DNA of 64,000 bases from Hygrophila difformis (taxonomy: Eukaryota > Streptophyta > Magnoliopsida > Lamiales > Acanthaceae), in the NCBI GenBank assembly GCA_030278955.1, contig JAOANR010000013.1, positions 42,196,191 through 42,260,190 on the forward strand, given 5' to 3'. The notes beneath the pieces are model-generated. The model did not search any database. It saw only the letters and a list, made by a program, of their open reading frames with translations, and was not told the DNA's origin. How positions within the stretch are numbered: the first letter of the stretch is position 1; every line of letters begins with the position of its first letter. Below, piece after piece: positions 53,201 through 63,874 of this stretch. The position numbers and the translations under genes are program-made.

Positions 53201-54946
53201 TTTCAAGCAAGTGTCCCTACCTGCTTTGCAATAGAACGGGCTCCTTAAGGCGTCCTTCTTCCTCACAACAGATGATGCCAACAGCAAAAATGCTTTTCTG
53301 AAAGGAAATGGTTAAAATGAAAAGAGATGAGCAATATTAATGACAAACAAAAGCAGACAGGCCTTCAACTTCAATGTTCCTTAATTAGTTGGTATTTGTT
53401 ACTAATGATAAATATTGTTTCACCAATAAAGAGGAGCTGATTTACCTGGGAGGCAACAGAAGGGTCAACTGTTTCTTCATACCGCCCGGACGAGACATGA
53501 GCAGCTGATATGTATTTTATTCGAGATTCCAAGAAATTGAACTAATCCACCAACAAATGTATGAGACTTTATAACAAGAAGTTTACACAATAATGGAAGA
53601 CATAAATACCTTGTCTTCAATTCTATCATACATAAACCTGCACCCTGGCTCAGGTTGAGATTTGTTAATCTGCAAGGAACACTTTTGGCTGGGTTGAATT
53701 CTCTTGATAATGTCATCCGTTGAATCTGTCTGCTCCTCTTCAACTTTAATTGTCTGTGTCTTGGAATTCTCGTTAAGTGTGGAATGTACGACAAACTTGT
53801 TCTTTCTACTCCCAAAAGGAGTCACTGATTCTAGAGCCCTCCCATTGATTGACTTTAGGCCACTTGATTTTTGTGCTGAATCAGATGGATTGGTATATGA
53901 TAATGTGTGTTTAACTGGGGGAGTGTCAGGAGGGCCTTCTATATTTTCATATTCACCTTTCAACATCCTGTTAAAAATTAGAATATTTTTTTAACTTTAT
54001 TAATGAGATAGAATGGAAAGTGCCAGAATAATAACATGACAAAACATGCTCACATAGCAACATCATTGGAGTACAAATGCAACCCGGATCCTTTCTCTTT
54101 GAGTTTATCTTTCTGTTCATTCTGTAGGTGCTCCAGAAATGCACCCATATGTGTGCTTCTTACAGTAGACTCCAGGCCCCTGTAACATGAGCAAAAATCA
54201 TAAACAACTTATTAAGTCATGAAATCATAGCTGATAAAATCCAGAATTTACTAACAAATATAAAAGAAAAAAATTGATCTCTTTCTTCCGTCAGAACTCA
54301 TTCCTAACAAGAGCAAAACAGAGTGTACTTTCCACTATTCAAAAAGTAAAACCGATTGGATTACAGTTATTTAGTTGAATTATGACACTTTCCCAACACA
54401 CATAAATGCATCCAAAAGCTTCAATCTTATCCCAGTACTTACCAATAAAATACCATCCACTCAAATAAGTAGTCTAAAATTACACCCACCGGTCCACTAA
54501 CAAAATTCAGAAAATTTGAAACTAAATGACACGCAATTTAAAATCTACAATAACTTCAGATAAGTTATGCTAAGCGGAAAACCAACCGATAAAAGTAAAC
54601 GATAAGTGATAATAAACATAAAAATAAAGAATAAAGAATAAAATAAAATAAATCTCTTCAATAGGAGCCCAGTAACTAAATTTTAACCTGTTGATAGAGT
54701 AAACATCCCAACTGGAGACAAGATCCGAAGCACTGAGCTTGTACTGTATACAAAATGTCAGGCCTGAAAATTTCAGAATAATTCGCATAAGACTCAGCAA
54801 CTTTTTGTGGACTTTGATAACTAAATCCACGAACTTGCAAAAACTGGGAAGCGTAAACTAAATATCTCACATTTCTTAAGAATCTCTTCCTCGTCGTCAA
54901 AACAAAATCCGTTTCTGGTGAATTCCGCCTTGATGTCGTCTTCCAT
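50206..54946 (-). CDS. POLA2: DNA polymerase alpha subunit B (16 exons)
   Basis: Exons: 54946-54871, 54763-54688, 54179-54054, 53967-53610, 53541-53446, 53297-53221, 52961-52886, 52788-52615, 52328-52224, 52141-52046, 51879-51787, 51691-51653, 51561-51520, 50837-50710, 50620-50494, 50364-50206; sum 1848 nt, 615 residues. An N-terminal helical domain is joined by a Ser/Pro-rich linker (PPDTPPVKHTLSYTNPSD) to an OB fold (IFPGQVVGVEGHN). The phosphoesterase-like fold found in B subunits of replicative polymerases follows: IVAAGPFTTSDNLSFEPL, LLVLLGPFVDSDHP, VRVILVPSVRDAHHD, HSFYPLYPPAED, CICVNPGRL. The protein links Pol-alpha/primase to the replisome. Intron 14 starts with GC, not GT. The promoter shares the 13-mer TTGGGCCCATAAC with gene 1. 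Confidence 0.95.
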
Positions 54947-55199
54947 TATCGTGATCCAGACTCTAGGGTTTGAGAAATCGATATGAAAAAAATGACTTTT
55001 TGAGTGAAGCAAGAGAATTGGCGATTGGCGGGAAATAATTGCCTCCAACTTCCAAGTTATACCTTCAATTTTGCCCTCGTTTTCGGATGGAAGGCCGAAA
55101 AAAAACTTGGGCCCATAACATATCGGCCCAAAAATCATCCAATTAAATAATCATAAAAAAAACTATATATAATTAAATATAGTAAATTTTTTCTATCAA
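54947..55199. promoter_or_regulatory. Promoter of the Pol-alpha B gene
   Basis: Contains TTGGGCCCATAAC at 55107-55119 and CGGCCCAAAA at 55124-55133 (site II type), and CTCTAGGGTTTGAG at 54960-54973 (telo-box type). The pair of motifs is typical of plant S-phase and ribosomal genes; binding is inferred. Confidence 0.5.
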
Positions 55200-55281
55200 G
55201 TGGTCGTGCCGGAGTGGTTATCGGGCATGACTAGAAATCATGTGGGCTCTGCCCGCGCAGGTTCGAATCCTGCCGACCACG
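55200..55281 (+). tRNA. tRNA-Ser (anticodon AGA)
   Basis: 82 nt with a long variable arm, as in class II tRNAs. Acceptor stem GTGGTCG pairs with CGACCAC. Anticodon loop CTAGAAA gives AGA, so it decodes UCU. The T arm has GGTTCGAATCC. No intron. A T run follows at about 55283-55297, a Pol III stop. Looks functional. Confidence 0.93.
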
Positions 55282-55447
55282 ATTTTGTGTTTTTTAAATG
55301 TTGTTTTATTTTATCAACTCCCCAGAAGGCCTGTTATTAAAATGAATGAAGTATGCATGACTTTGATTGAGGTTCTTGTTATAATAATACGTATAAGTTC
55401 TATTATGGCCTGTGTTAGTGTTTATCTATATATGGTCAAATGATATG

Positions 55448-56106
55448 TGTTGGGGCCATATGGAATAATGGGCCGCGAAAGAGCTACTGGGTCATATAAT
55501 ATGGGCCGGAAGAAAGAGGAAGTCCAAGAAGAAGATGGGCTCGAGATTGGTAAGGCTGAAAGCACATAGTAAACCGAGAGGAGGAAATCGAAGCTGATGG
55601 AGATTTCGGCCGAAACAGGAAGAAACAGCCGAAACCTAAGCAACCGAATGGAAGAGAGAAAGAATTCGGCTCAGAGGAGTTAGCCGGAGAGCGGTTATTC
55701 CAGCTCCGGCTATAAATAGGGGTCGACGCACTCAAAATCGGAGAGATCAATCCAACCCCCAAATTACTTTTATCAATTTTAATTCCTTGTTATCTTTACT
55801 GCTTTCTTTACAGCTTTCTTTACAGCTTTTCTTAGAATCTAGCCTAGTTTGTAGCGGTTACCATTTCCAAGTCCACCGTTGCTCCTTAGCAGCTGGTAGT
55901 TTGGTTCCCTGTTTTTGGTGAATTCCGCCGTTGTTTCTTAACAACAGGCAGATTCTCCGTTGTATCGTGTTAGTGTTGATCAATTCAAGGAAGATTCATT
56001 CAATTGTGGGCGCATTATTGTTAATCCGAACCCGTAATCGGTTTGATCCTTTTCCGATAGCCTCCCTTGAGGAGAAAAAGGTCCTTGGCTGCACCAGAGC
56101 CAAACA
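55448..56106 (+). repeat. 5' LTR of the Gypsy/Tat element
   Basis: About 659 bp between TGTTGGGGCC and GCCAAACA, which abuts the primer binding site (TGGCACGCCCAGTGGGAC, 56108-56125). A TATAAATAG box lies at 55711-55719. AGCTTTCTTTAC-like short repeats lie near 55798-55825. The left edge cannot be checked because the 3' LTR lies outside the window. Confidence 0.7.
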
Positions 56107-56130
56107 GTGGCACGCCCAGTGGGACGCAGA

Positions 56131-58092
56131 ATGGCGTTTGAACAAGCAACTCCAGCAGCAAACACGGCGGCGAGGACTGATTTGCCGCCGATTCAGGAAG
56201 AACGCGCACCAGAAGCCGGAGAATTCCCCCCAGGGTTCCCCGGACCATCGCATTTCCATAATCAGGAGTTTTCGAACGATGATTTAACCCCGCGATTCCG
56301 AGATCAGGTTCAATTTATGGTGGAGGCGGCGGTTACCAACTCGGTTCGCCAAATTGAAGGAAATATCCTGGCAGCGATGCCAGCCATGTTTAGAGCCGAA
56401 ATCGCGAGGAGTATGTATCCGATGGGAGCGCAGCAAGCTCCAGTGGCGCAAAATCCACCGCAAAATCCTCACAATTTTCAGCAGCCGGCCTTTAGGCCGC
56501 CAGGAGGGCATGGAGCTCGACCTTTTGTTCCTCCGCAACAGAGGTACGATCAGCAACAGAATCAACCGCCTCAACCAGCTGCTCAACCGCCTGCTCCAGT
56601 GGTTCAACAACAATACGCACCACTTCAGCAGAATCCTCCGCAACTGGTTGACAGAGAGCTGATTGCTGAGATTATTCGCACACAGTTTGGGAATCTCATC
56701 GGCCAGGAGAATAGGCCGATGTATCGGAAACCTTATCCAGATTACATCGAGGAGCAGTATCCACTGCCTAGAGGGGTGAAGGTTCCAGATTTTAACACTT
56801 TTTCTGGAGAAGTCGGCCGCTCTACCATCGAGCATATCGGCCGATTTACAGCTCAATGTACCAGAATCGCGCAAAATGATTTTCACAAGCTGATATTGTT
56901 CAGTTTGTCATTAACTGGCCCAGCATTCGAGTGGTACATTAATTTGCCAGCGGGATCGGTCAATACTTGGGCCGAAATGGAGCGGTTATTCCATGACCGA
57001 TTCTATAATACTAGTCCGGAAGTTTCGGTAGTTGATCTGACGTCAACCAAACAGAAGGCGTCTGAGTCGGTTACTGAATTCATTGAAAGATTTTATGCAG
57101 TGAAGGCTCAGGTAAAGACAATGCTGCCTGAGCATGAATATATTCAAATCTTAAAGCAGAATTTGAAGTTTGCCATCAAGGACAGACTGATGGTAACAAG
57201 ACCGAGGACGGTAGCCGAATTGACGGCTGAAGCGATAAGGATGGAGACATATTTGGCGGAACAGGCGGCTTTCAAATCAAGCCGAAGTCAAAGTGGAAGG
57301 TCACAACCTATTCAGTCAGCTGCCTCATTTGCTGAATCTCTGGATAGATGTGAAATTCAGGAAGAGTACAACGCGGAAGACGTTCCTGCATTAGCCGAAG
57401 TCGCGAGGGCAGAGTTAATCATAAAAAAGCCTATGACTTGTCCAGCACTTCGGCCAGCCAGAGGCAAGGAGAAGGAAGGAGGAGATGAATCTCAAAGGTT
57501 TTACTCTTTTGACTTGTCACAAATGGACGAAATATTTGATTATTGTCAGAAGAACGGATTGCTAGAGTTTAAAGGAAACCATCCACAGCCTACCAAGGAT
57601 CAGCTGGAGGCCGGATGGTGCAGATTCCACGGATCAGCCACTCATTCCACGGCCATTTGTGGGCATTTTAGGAAGCTGATTCAGAAACATGTGGATGATG
57701 GGAAGCTGAAGTTCCCAGAAAGGCTTATGGCAGTTGATAAGAATCCGTTCCCAGCTGCCAACATGGTGATGGTGCAGCCCAACCAGAATAAATCGGTGCA
57801 TGACCGATTGGGGGATCAGACATCATCTAGCAAGAGCTCCGTGCACGATCGGCTTGGGGATCAGCCATCGGCTCAGAAGTCAGGAGTATGGAAAAGGCTA
57901 GGATCTCCGAAGGGAAAAGAGAAAGTTACAGATGTTTTCGACCGATTGGGGAATTATGAGGTGAAAGAGTGGATCAATCAATCGGAGAAACATCAGGAGA
58001 TCGAGGTCGGAGATAGGAGTGAGAGACCAACGTTGAAAATCATAACCAACGGATGGGACTCAGAGATGAAGTTAACAGCCGATAAAGCTTAG
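56131..58092 (+). CDS. Gag of the Tat-lineage element
   Basis: 653 residues from MAFEQATPAA. The N-terminal part is Pro/Gln-rich. The retrotransposon gag domain runs from FNTFSGEVGRSTIEHI to about RTVAELTAEAIRMETY. A Cys/His cluster (CRFHGSATHSTAICGHF) replaces the classical CCHC knuckle. Towards the C-terminus (V/F)HDRLG-like units occur four times: VHDRLGDQT, VHDRLGDQP, VWKRLGSP, VFDRLGNYE. The stop at 58090-58092 falls before protease, which continues in another frame. Confidence 0.85.
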   Translation: MAFEQATPAANTAARTDLPPIQEERAPEAGEFPPGFPGPSHFHNQEFSNDDLTPRFRDQVQFMVEAAVTNSVRQIEGNILAAMPAMFRAEIARSMYPMGAQQAPVAQNPPQNPHNFQQPAFRPPGGHGARPFVPPQQRYDQQQNQPPQPAAQPPAPVVQQQYAPLQQNPPQLVDRELIAEIIRTQFGNLIGQENRPMYRKPYPDYIEEQYPLPRGVKVPDFNTFSGEVGRSTIEHIGRFTAQCTRIAQNDFHKLILFSLSLTGPAFEWYINLPAGSVNTWAEMERLFHDRFYNTSPEVSVVDLTSTKQKASESVTEFIERFYAVKAQVKTMLPEHEYIQILKQNLKFAIKDRLMVTRPRTVAELTAEAIRMETYLAEQAAFKSSRSQSGRSQPIQSAASFAESLDRCEIQEEYNAEDVPALAEVARAELIIKKPMTCPALRPARGKEKEGGDESQRFYSFDLSQMDEIFDYCQKNGLLEFKGNHPQPTKDQLEAGWCRFHGSATHSTAICGHFRKLIQKHVDDGKLKFPERLMAVDKNPFPAANMVMVQPNQNKSVHDRLGDQTSSSKSSVHDRLGDQPSAQKSGVWKRLGSPKGKEKVTDVFDRLGNYEVKEWINQSEKHQEIEVGDRSERPTLKIITNGWDSEMKLTADKA

Positions 58093-59434
58093 AAGGCCAC
58101 CAGCAAATACTCAGGTAGGCCGATGGGTCCGAAACTCTCCGGAAAGAAGGCATTTCGACCAACGCCGACATGACCATTCAGCTTGGAGGGCAGAGGAGAG
58201 AAAAGTCCCAAAAGGGAAGGGATCGTATCGTACTTTCAAACGAAGAATGCAACGGCTTAAAGCAGCTGCTGCTTCTGAGCAAGAGGAGTATGATATGATG
58301 CATATGGAAGAGGACTTCCCTGATGATTGTTCGTTCTCGGGAGGACGAATACTTAATAGGGTATTTTCGGCTCGTTTGAGGTCCGAATCGAAAGGAGAGA
58401 GGAAGCCGAAAGAAGGACAGGATCGGCTAAAGAACAAGACTGAATTTCGGCCAAAAGTAATGCAGCCGAAAGTTGAAAGTGAGCAGCCGAAATCGAAAGA
58501 GGAGTGGAAGCCTAGACCAGTCCGAACCAGGGAATGGAAACCAAAGACAACTATCATTCCGAATAGTGATACACCCCCTGTTGGGCAGTTTAAGTTCGAC
58601 TTTGGATCCAGCGCGAATATGGTGACAGTAACCACCGAAGAGAAAGAGGAGTACTGGTCGGATTCCGAACCAGCTGTGGTTTTCTGTCAAAAGGATGGAG
58701 AATACTATGGTGATGAAGAACCCATAGTGGATTTTTGTTTCGATAAACTTGAGGTATTTCGGCCGGAAGCCGAAATAGAGAAATCTTTTGAGGAAGGATA
58801 TAGGGCATTCGTTCCAGAAGCTCAACCAGGTACGATTTTGCCTCCAACTGCGCAAATGTCCCAGCATGTGAGGCCTTTATACGTTAAAGGTTGGGTCAAT
58901 GGGAGACCACTCAGGAGAATGTTTATCGACGGTGGGGCCACAGTTAATATCATGCCACTGTCCACGCTAACGAAGATAGGCCGTTCGAAGGAAGATTTAC
59001 TCCCTACGAGAATGAAGGTAATGAGTTTTGTGGGGGCTCAAACTGCGGCCGAAGGATGTATACTGGTGGATGTAACGGTCGGAACAATATCAATTCCGAC
59101 CATGTTCTTTGTGGTGGATGCAGAAGTCCCGTATGCGGCCCTATTAGGTCGATGCTGGATTCATACATCCCGATGTTTGCCATCAACGCTTCACCAGAAA
59201 GTATGGTTTTGGAAGAAGGATGGCACAGTAGAAGAAGTAGATGGGGATCAACCTCCATTTCCAGTCAGCTCAGCCGGACGAATTGATGCGGTGTTATATG
59301 AAGAACCGATTCAACCATTCCTAGCAGTGGTAGGGGATCGGTACCCGCAGGTGATTGAGTGTGATTGGACAGATTTGGGGTTTGAAATCAGATACCAGGC
59401 CGATGAACGACCAGTCAAAGAAGAAAGTAAATGA
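58085..59434 (+). CDS. Protease-region ORF of the Tat-lineage element (+1 relative to gag)
   Basis: The frame is open from about 58075, a few codons before the gag stop; the first ATG is at 58247. A Lys/Glu-rich spacer (KPKEGQDRLKNKTEF) leads to an aspartic protease core: PLRRMFIDGGATVNIMPLST with D-G-G in place of D-S-G or D-T-G, then AALLGRCWIH. Such DGG forms are known in plant Gypsy elements. The downstream RT ORF overlaps by four bases (ATGA at 59431-59434) in the -1 frame. Whether the two frame changes are natural to the family or damage in this copy cannot be told from one copy. Confidence 0.7.
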   Translation, partial: KLRRPPANTQVGRWVRNSPERRHFDQRRHDHSAWRAEERKVPKGKGSYRTFKRRMQRLKAAAASEQEEYDMMHMEEDFPDDCSFSGGRILNRVFSARLRSESKGERKPKEGQDRLKNKTEFRPKVMQPKVESEQPKSKEEWKPRPVRTREWKPKTTIIPNSDTPPVGQFKFDFGSSANMVTVTTEEKEEYWSDSEPAVVFCQKDGEYYGDEEPIVDFCFDKLEVFRPEAEIEKSFEEGYRAFVPEAQPGTILPPTAQMSQHVRPLYVKGWVNGRPLRRMFIDGGATVNIMPLSTLTKIGRSKEDLLPTRMKVMSFVGAQTAAEGCILVDVTVGTISIPTMFFVVDAEVPYAALLGRCWIHTSRCLPSTLHQKVWFWKKDGTVEEVDGDQPPFPVSSAGRIDAVLYEEPIQPFLAVVGDRYPQVIECDWTDLGFEIRYQADERPVKEESK

Positions 59435-62400
59435 TGGAGTCACAACCGAATCAAGCGACCGAGTTCGAATCGGTCGAACTCGGAGTTTCAGACGACAAAG
59501 CAGGATGGAGCGATTTAATAGACGCAATTCCAAAGCGAACGCCGGATTTCAAAGCTCAAGACCCCTTGAAAATGGTCAATGTTGGTACAGACGAACACCC
59601 AAGGGAGATCCCATTGAGTGCGAATCTTGATCAGCAGATGACAAGCCGATTCAAGGAGTTTCTAGTCGAATTCAAGGATTGTTTCGCATGGGACTATACA
59701 GAGATGCCAGGATTGGAGCGGTCGATCGTAGAGCACAGACTGCCTATTAAAAAAGGGTTCAGGCCGCATAAACAGCCGGCCAGGAGGGCAGCGCCCGAAT
59801 TAGTCCCAAAAATAAAAGAAGAAATAGAGAAATTGTTAGCGGCCGGGTTTGTTAGGCCAGCTAAATATGTAGAATGGCTATCAAATATTGTTCCTGTAAT
59901 AAAGAAGAATGGAAAATTGAGAGTTTGTATCGATTTCAGGAATCTTAATATAGCCACTCCGAAAGATGAGTATATGATGCCTATTGTTGACTTGTTGATT
60001 GATTCGGCCGCAAAACAGGGGATGTTATCTTTCATGGATGGATATTCAGGATACAACCAAATTTTTATGGCCGAAGAAGACATTCACAAGACTGCATTTC
60101 GGTGCCCTGGCGCCATAGGGATATATGAATGGGTGGTGATGCCATTCGGATTGAAGAATGCAGGAGCCACATACCAGAGAGCCATGAACTATGTTTTCCA
60201 TGACCTCATAGGGGATTGTGTCGAAGTCTATATTGATGACGTCATGGTCCGATCCAAGGATATCGAAAGCCACTTGAACGATTTGCGGAAGGTATTCGCG
60301 AGGATGAGGCTGCATGGAGTCAAGATGAATCCAGCCAAGTGTGCTTTCAGAGTACAGGCGGGAAATTTTCTCGGGTTCCTGGTACATAACAAAGGAATAG
60401 AAGTTGATGCGAACAAAACCAGGGCTATCCAAGAAGCCAGACCTCCACATGATAAGAAGAGTCTGCAAAAGTTTCTTGGAAAAATCGGTTTTCTGAGACG
60501 ATTCTTAGCAAATGCGGCTGGAAAGTCGAAACCACTAACCGATTTATTGAGGTTAAAGAAGGAAGAGGAGTTCAAATGGGGAACCGACCAACAAAAAGCC
60601 TTCGAACAATTGAAGCAGGATTTGATGAATCCACCTGTGTTGGTTCCTCCAATTTTAGGACGGCCATTGAAGTTGTATATAGCAGCGGCCGAAGAATCTA
60701 TTGGAGCATTACTGGCGCAAGAAGACGATGAAGGAAGGGATCGGGCGATTTACTATCTTAGTCGAATCCTAAGAGACGCCGAAGTAAGGTACTCGCCGAT
60801 TCATAAACTATGTTTAAGTCTTTATCATGCATGCCAGAAATTAGAATATTATATTCAGCCAAGGCAAGTGATAGTAGTAGCTTCGGTTGACATAGTTAAG
60901 ATTATGATGAATGATCCGGTCAGTAGCCGAAGAATGGCCAAATGGGCCATGAAGTTAAATGCGTACGATTTGAGATATCAACCTTTGAGGGCTATGAAAG
61001 GACAGATTGTAGCCGATTTTCTGGCTGATCATGTGATGCACCCGATAACCGATGACATCGATCATCAGGATCGGCCGAAAGAAGTTGGAGAGATAGGAAT
61101 TGTATACTTGCAACCATTGGTAATGACATTTGATGGTTCTAAAGCCGCTTCAGGAGTTGGAGCAGGGTTTACCCTACAAACGCCGGAGGGCAGGATATAC
61201 AAATATTTCGTGCAACTGCCAGAGTCATATACGAATAACCAAGCCGAATATAAAGCGTTAATTTCGGGATTACAACGATTGATAGAAGAAGGAGTCAGAG
61301 CAATCATTGTCAAAGGAGACTCGCAAGTAGTTGTTCAGCAATTGTTAGGTGATTTTTCGGTTAAGAGTTCGCAGTTGATTAGATTGTATGAAGAAGCGGT
61401 TACGTTGTTAGAAAAATTTGATGAGGTGTACATTGAATTTATCCCGAGAGAAAAGAATGAAGTAGCCAATGAATTGGCTCAACATGCAGCTAAATATCGG
61501 TTGATGCCGATAACAGGAAATGTAGAAGTGCGTTTGGCCGAAACAGAGAAGGCCGAATGGATAAAAAAGATAGCACAGACGATAGAAGATCCTTCGAAGG
61601 CTAATCCAGCCGAAAAACGGAAAGCTATGGACTACGTCATAATAGAAGGGTTATTATTCAAGCGTGCTATTGATGGAATATTGCTCAGATGCGTCGGAGA
61701 AGAAGACGCTAGAAGGGTAATGGGAGAGGTTCATGAAGGAATATGTGGCGCGCATCGGGCAGGAAAGTCGATGAAGTGGAGTATTATTCGGCTGGGATAT
61801 TATTGGCCGAATATGGGTCCTGATTGTGAAAAATATGCAAGAGGATGCACCGAATGTCAAAAGCATGGGCCGATTCAGAAGTTACCGGCCGAAGAATTAC
61901 ATATAATGATCAAACCATGGCCATTCAGAGGATGGGCCATGGACATCATAGGAAAAGTTCATCCCTCTTCGTCGAAAAGACATGAGTTCGTGCTAGTGGC
62001 AACAGATTACTTCACAAAATGGGCCGAAGCTCAGGCGTATGTCAGCATTTCGCAAGAGGAGGTGATTGAGTTTATTAAGAGACAGTTGATTTATAGATTC
62101 GGGATCCCATAGACGATTCTAACAGATAGAGGAACTGTATTTGTGGGAGAAAAGGTCAAGGCCTTTGCAGCCGAATACGGGATAAAAATTGTGCATTCGT
62201 CACCATATTACCCGCAGGGAAATGAACAAGCAGAGGCCACAAACAAACAGCTAATAGGAATTATAAAGAAAATGATTGAAGACCAGCCAAGAAAATGGCA
62301 TGAGAAGTTATCTGAAGCATTGTGGGCCTATCGGAATGCTAAAACTTCAGCTACTGGGTTCACACCATTTCGGCTGACTTATGGAATGGATGCAGTATTG

Positions 62401-62805
62401 CCAGCCGAAATCACAGTGCCGACATTGAGAACAAGTCAGGCGGATTCAATGTCAGCCGAACAGTATGATTGTGCGATGAAAGAAGAGTTATTGGAGATAA
62501 ATGCCAATCGGGTGCAGGCCTTTGAGAATTTACAGAAAAATAAAGATATTGTGGCCGATTGGTACAATAAGCGAATTCGTCTTAAGCGATTTGAAGTTGG
62601 AGACTTAGTTTGGAAAGTGATATGGCCGCCGAAGCAGAAGGACGGCCGATTAGGTAAGTGGAGTCCCAATTGGGAGGGACCATTTATTGTTCATACAAGA
62701 TTACCGAATGGAGCGTACGTTTTGGTGGACGAAAATGGTGAGCAGATGTCAAATCCAGTCAATGCGAGATACATGAAGAAATATTATCCATCAGTATGGG
62801 ATTAA
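59431..62805 (+). pseudogene. Pol (RT, two RNase H, integrase) with an in-frame TAG
   Basis: A single frame broken only by TAG at 62110-62112. RT: LRVCIDFRNLN, YSGYNQIFM, FGLKNAGATYQRAM, YIDDVMV. First RNase H: LKLYIAAAEESIGALLAQ ... FLADH. Second, archaeal-type RNase H: TFDGSKAASGVGAG, NNQAEYKALISGL, VKGDSQVVVQQL, NEVANELA, giving the D-E-D-D set. Integrase: zinc motif HEGICGAHRAGKSMKW ... CTECQKHG; core WAMDII, LTDRG, NEQAEATNKQ; C-terminal GDLVWKVIWPP and EGPFIV. The TAG lies just before the second core Asp, where CAG (Gln) is usual, so one base change explains it. Confidence 0.88.
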
Positions 62806-63123
62806 ACATTAAGCGATGCGGAAAAGTAAAGATTTTATTGCATGAACGAATAAGTACAAAGAAGGTGCTACTTCGGCCGAAAGCGGTGTCGATAGCCCGA
62901 AATTACAATATACAAGGGAAACGTCCTATACTAAGCAGGCATATACAAGGGAAAGGTCCTTGAAAGACATTCAGCCTTGTAGAAATGCCGCTAAAACTAT
63001 CGGCAACACAGAAGCGGGGCACAGTTGCTTGCCCCAAAACAGTATTGCCGATTTAAGTCCTACCACCGAACTTCTACTCTAGGATACGATAGAACGAAAA
63101 GTACAACGTCCCAGAGGTAGAAG
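62806..63123. other. Non-coding stretch behind integrase of the Tat element
   Basis: Contains two short direct repeats, ATATACAAGGGAAACGTCCT and ATATACAAGGGAAAGGTCCT, at about 62909 and 62941. No ORF supported. Confidence 0.45.
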
Positions 63124-63552
63124 TCAAACTCGGGTACAGCCGCCGCACGACCTCAGACAGAAGAAGGAGGAGTGCAGCGAGGCAGTCACCCAAAAGCGGT
63201 GGAAGGGGGAAAGGAGGGAGGAATAACTAGGGGTAGTTATTCCCCCCATTAGAAAAGGTCCGACAGGATATGCATCCGCAAAGTCGAAAAGGAGCACATC
63301 AGCATAGCCGTCGAGACCTTCATTTGGAATAATATATAGAGATCCTCGCCCATACGAACATGGCGAAAAGGGCATTAGTTGAACTCGTGTTGCATAAGCA
63401 TAAGATTTTCGTATCACGTCTGGAAATCCTTGCACAAGAATAGTTGCCGGAGGCCATGGGGGAACTGGAGACAGGTAGTTGAACAAGGGAGAAGGGAGAT
63501 CCATATTGCTATAGAAAAAAGAAAAAGGGAAGTGATGGATAAGTGTCAACAA
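63124..63552 (-). CDS. Antisense ORF in the 3' region of the Tat element
   Basis: 142 codons open on the minus strand, or 126 from the internal Met MDLPSPLFNY at 63504. Aromatic- and Pro-rich (SPVPPWPPATI, GGITTPSYSSLLSPFHRF), ending CGGCTRV. No family recognised. Antisense ORFs between integrase and the 3' LTR are known in some Tat-lineage elements, so it may be an accessory gene. Chance openness is possible at this length. Confidence 0.4.
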   Translation of the reverse strand: MLTLIHHFPFSFFYSNMDLPSPLFNYLSPVPPWPPATILVQGFPDVIRKSYAYATRVQLMPFSPCSYGRGSLYIIPNEGLDGYADVLLFDFADAYPVGPFLMGGITTPSYSSLLSPFHRFWVTASLHSSFFCLRSCGGCTRV

Positions 63553-63874
63553 TGCCGGGTATTTATAGGAAGAGATAAGTGCTTGGCGGAAGAAACGGTC
63601 AATAGTAAATGTTATTTATGGGAAAACGTTACAGCTGATTCCCGGAAAAAGCTGCTAATATTCAGAAATCAGCAATAAAGGAGACCGAAAACAATGGAAT
63701 TAACGGGATACGAATCGCATTACAAAGGATACAAAAGATACGAATCCAAGTACAATGTATCGGCCAACATAGTCTAAAAAAGGCCGATTACAGCTGTCAA
63801 GAAAGGGAAGAGTGACCGAAATTTACACTTAACAAAGGACAAGTCAAAACACAGAACTGATATGCAAGGACAAA

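Noticed and set aside
58111..59258. Antisense ORFs over the Tat protease and RT regions
   Set aside because: Opposite-strand shadows of coding sequence; only the ORFs behind integrase lie outside gag-pol and were kept.
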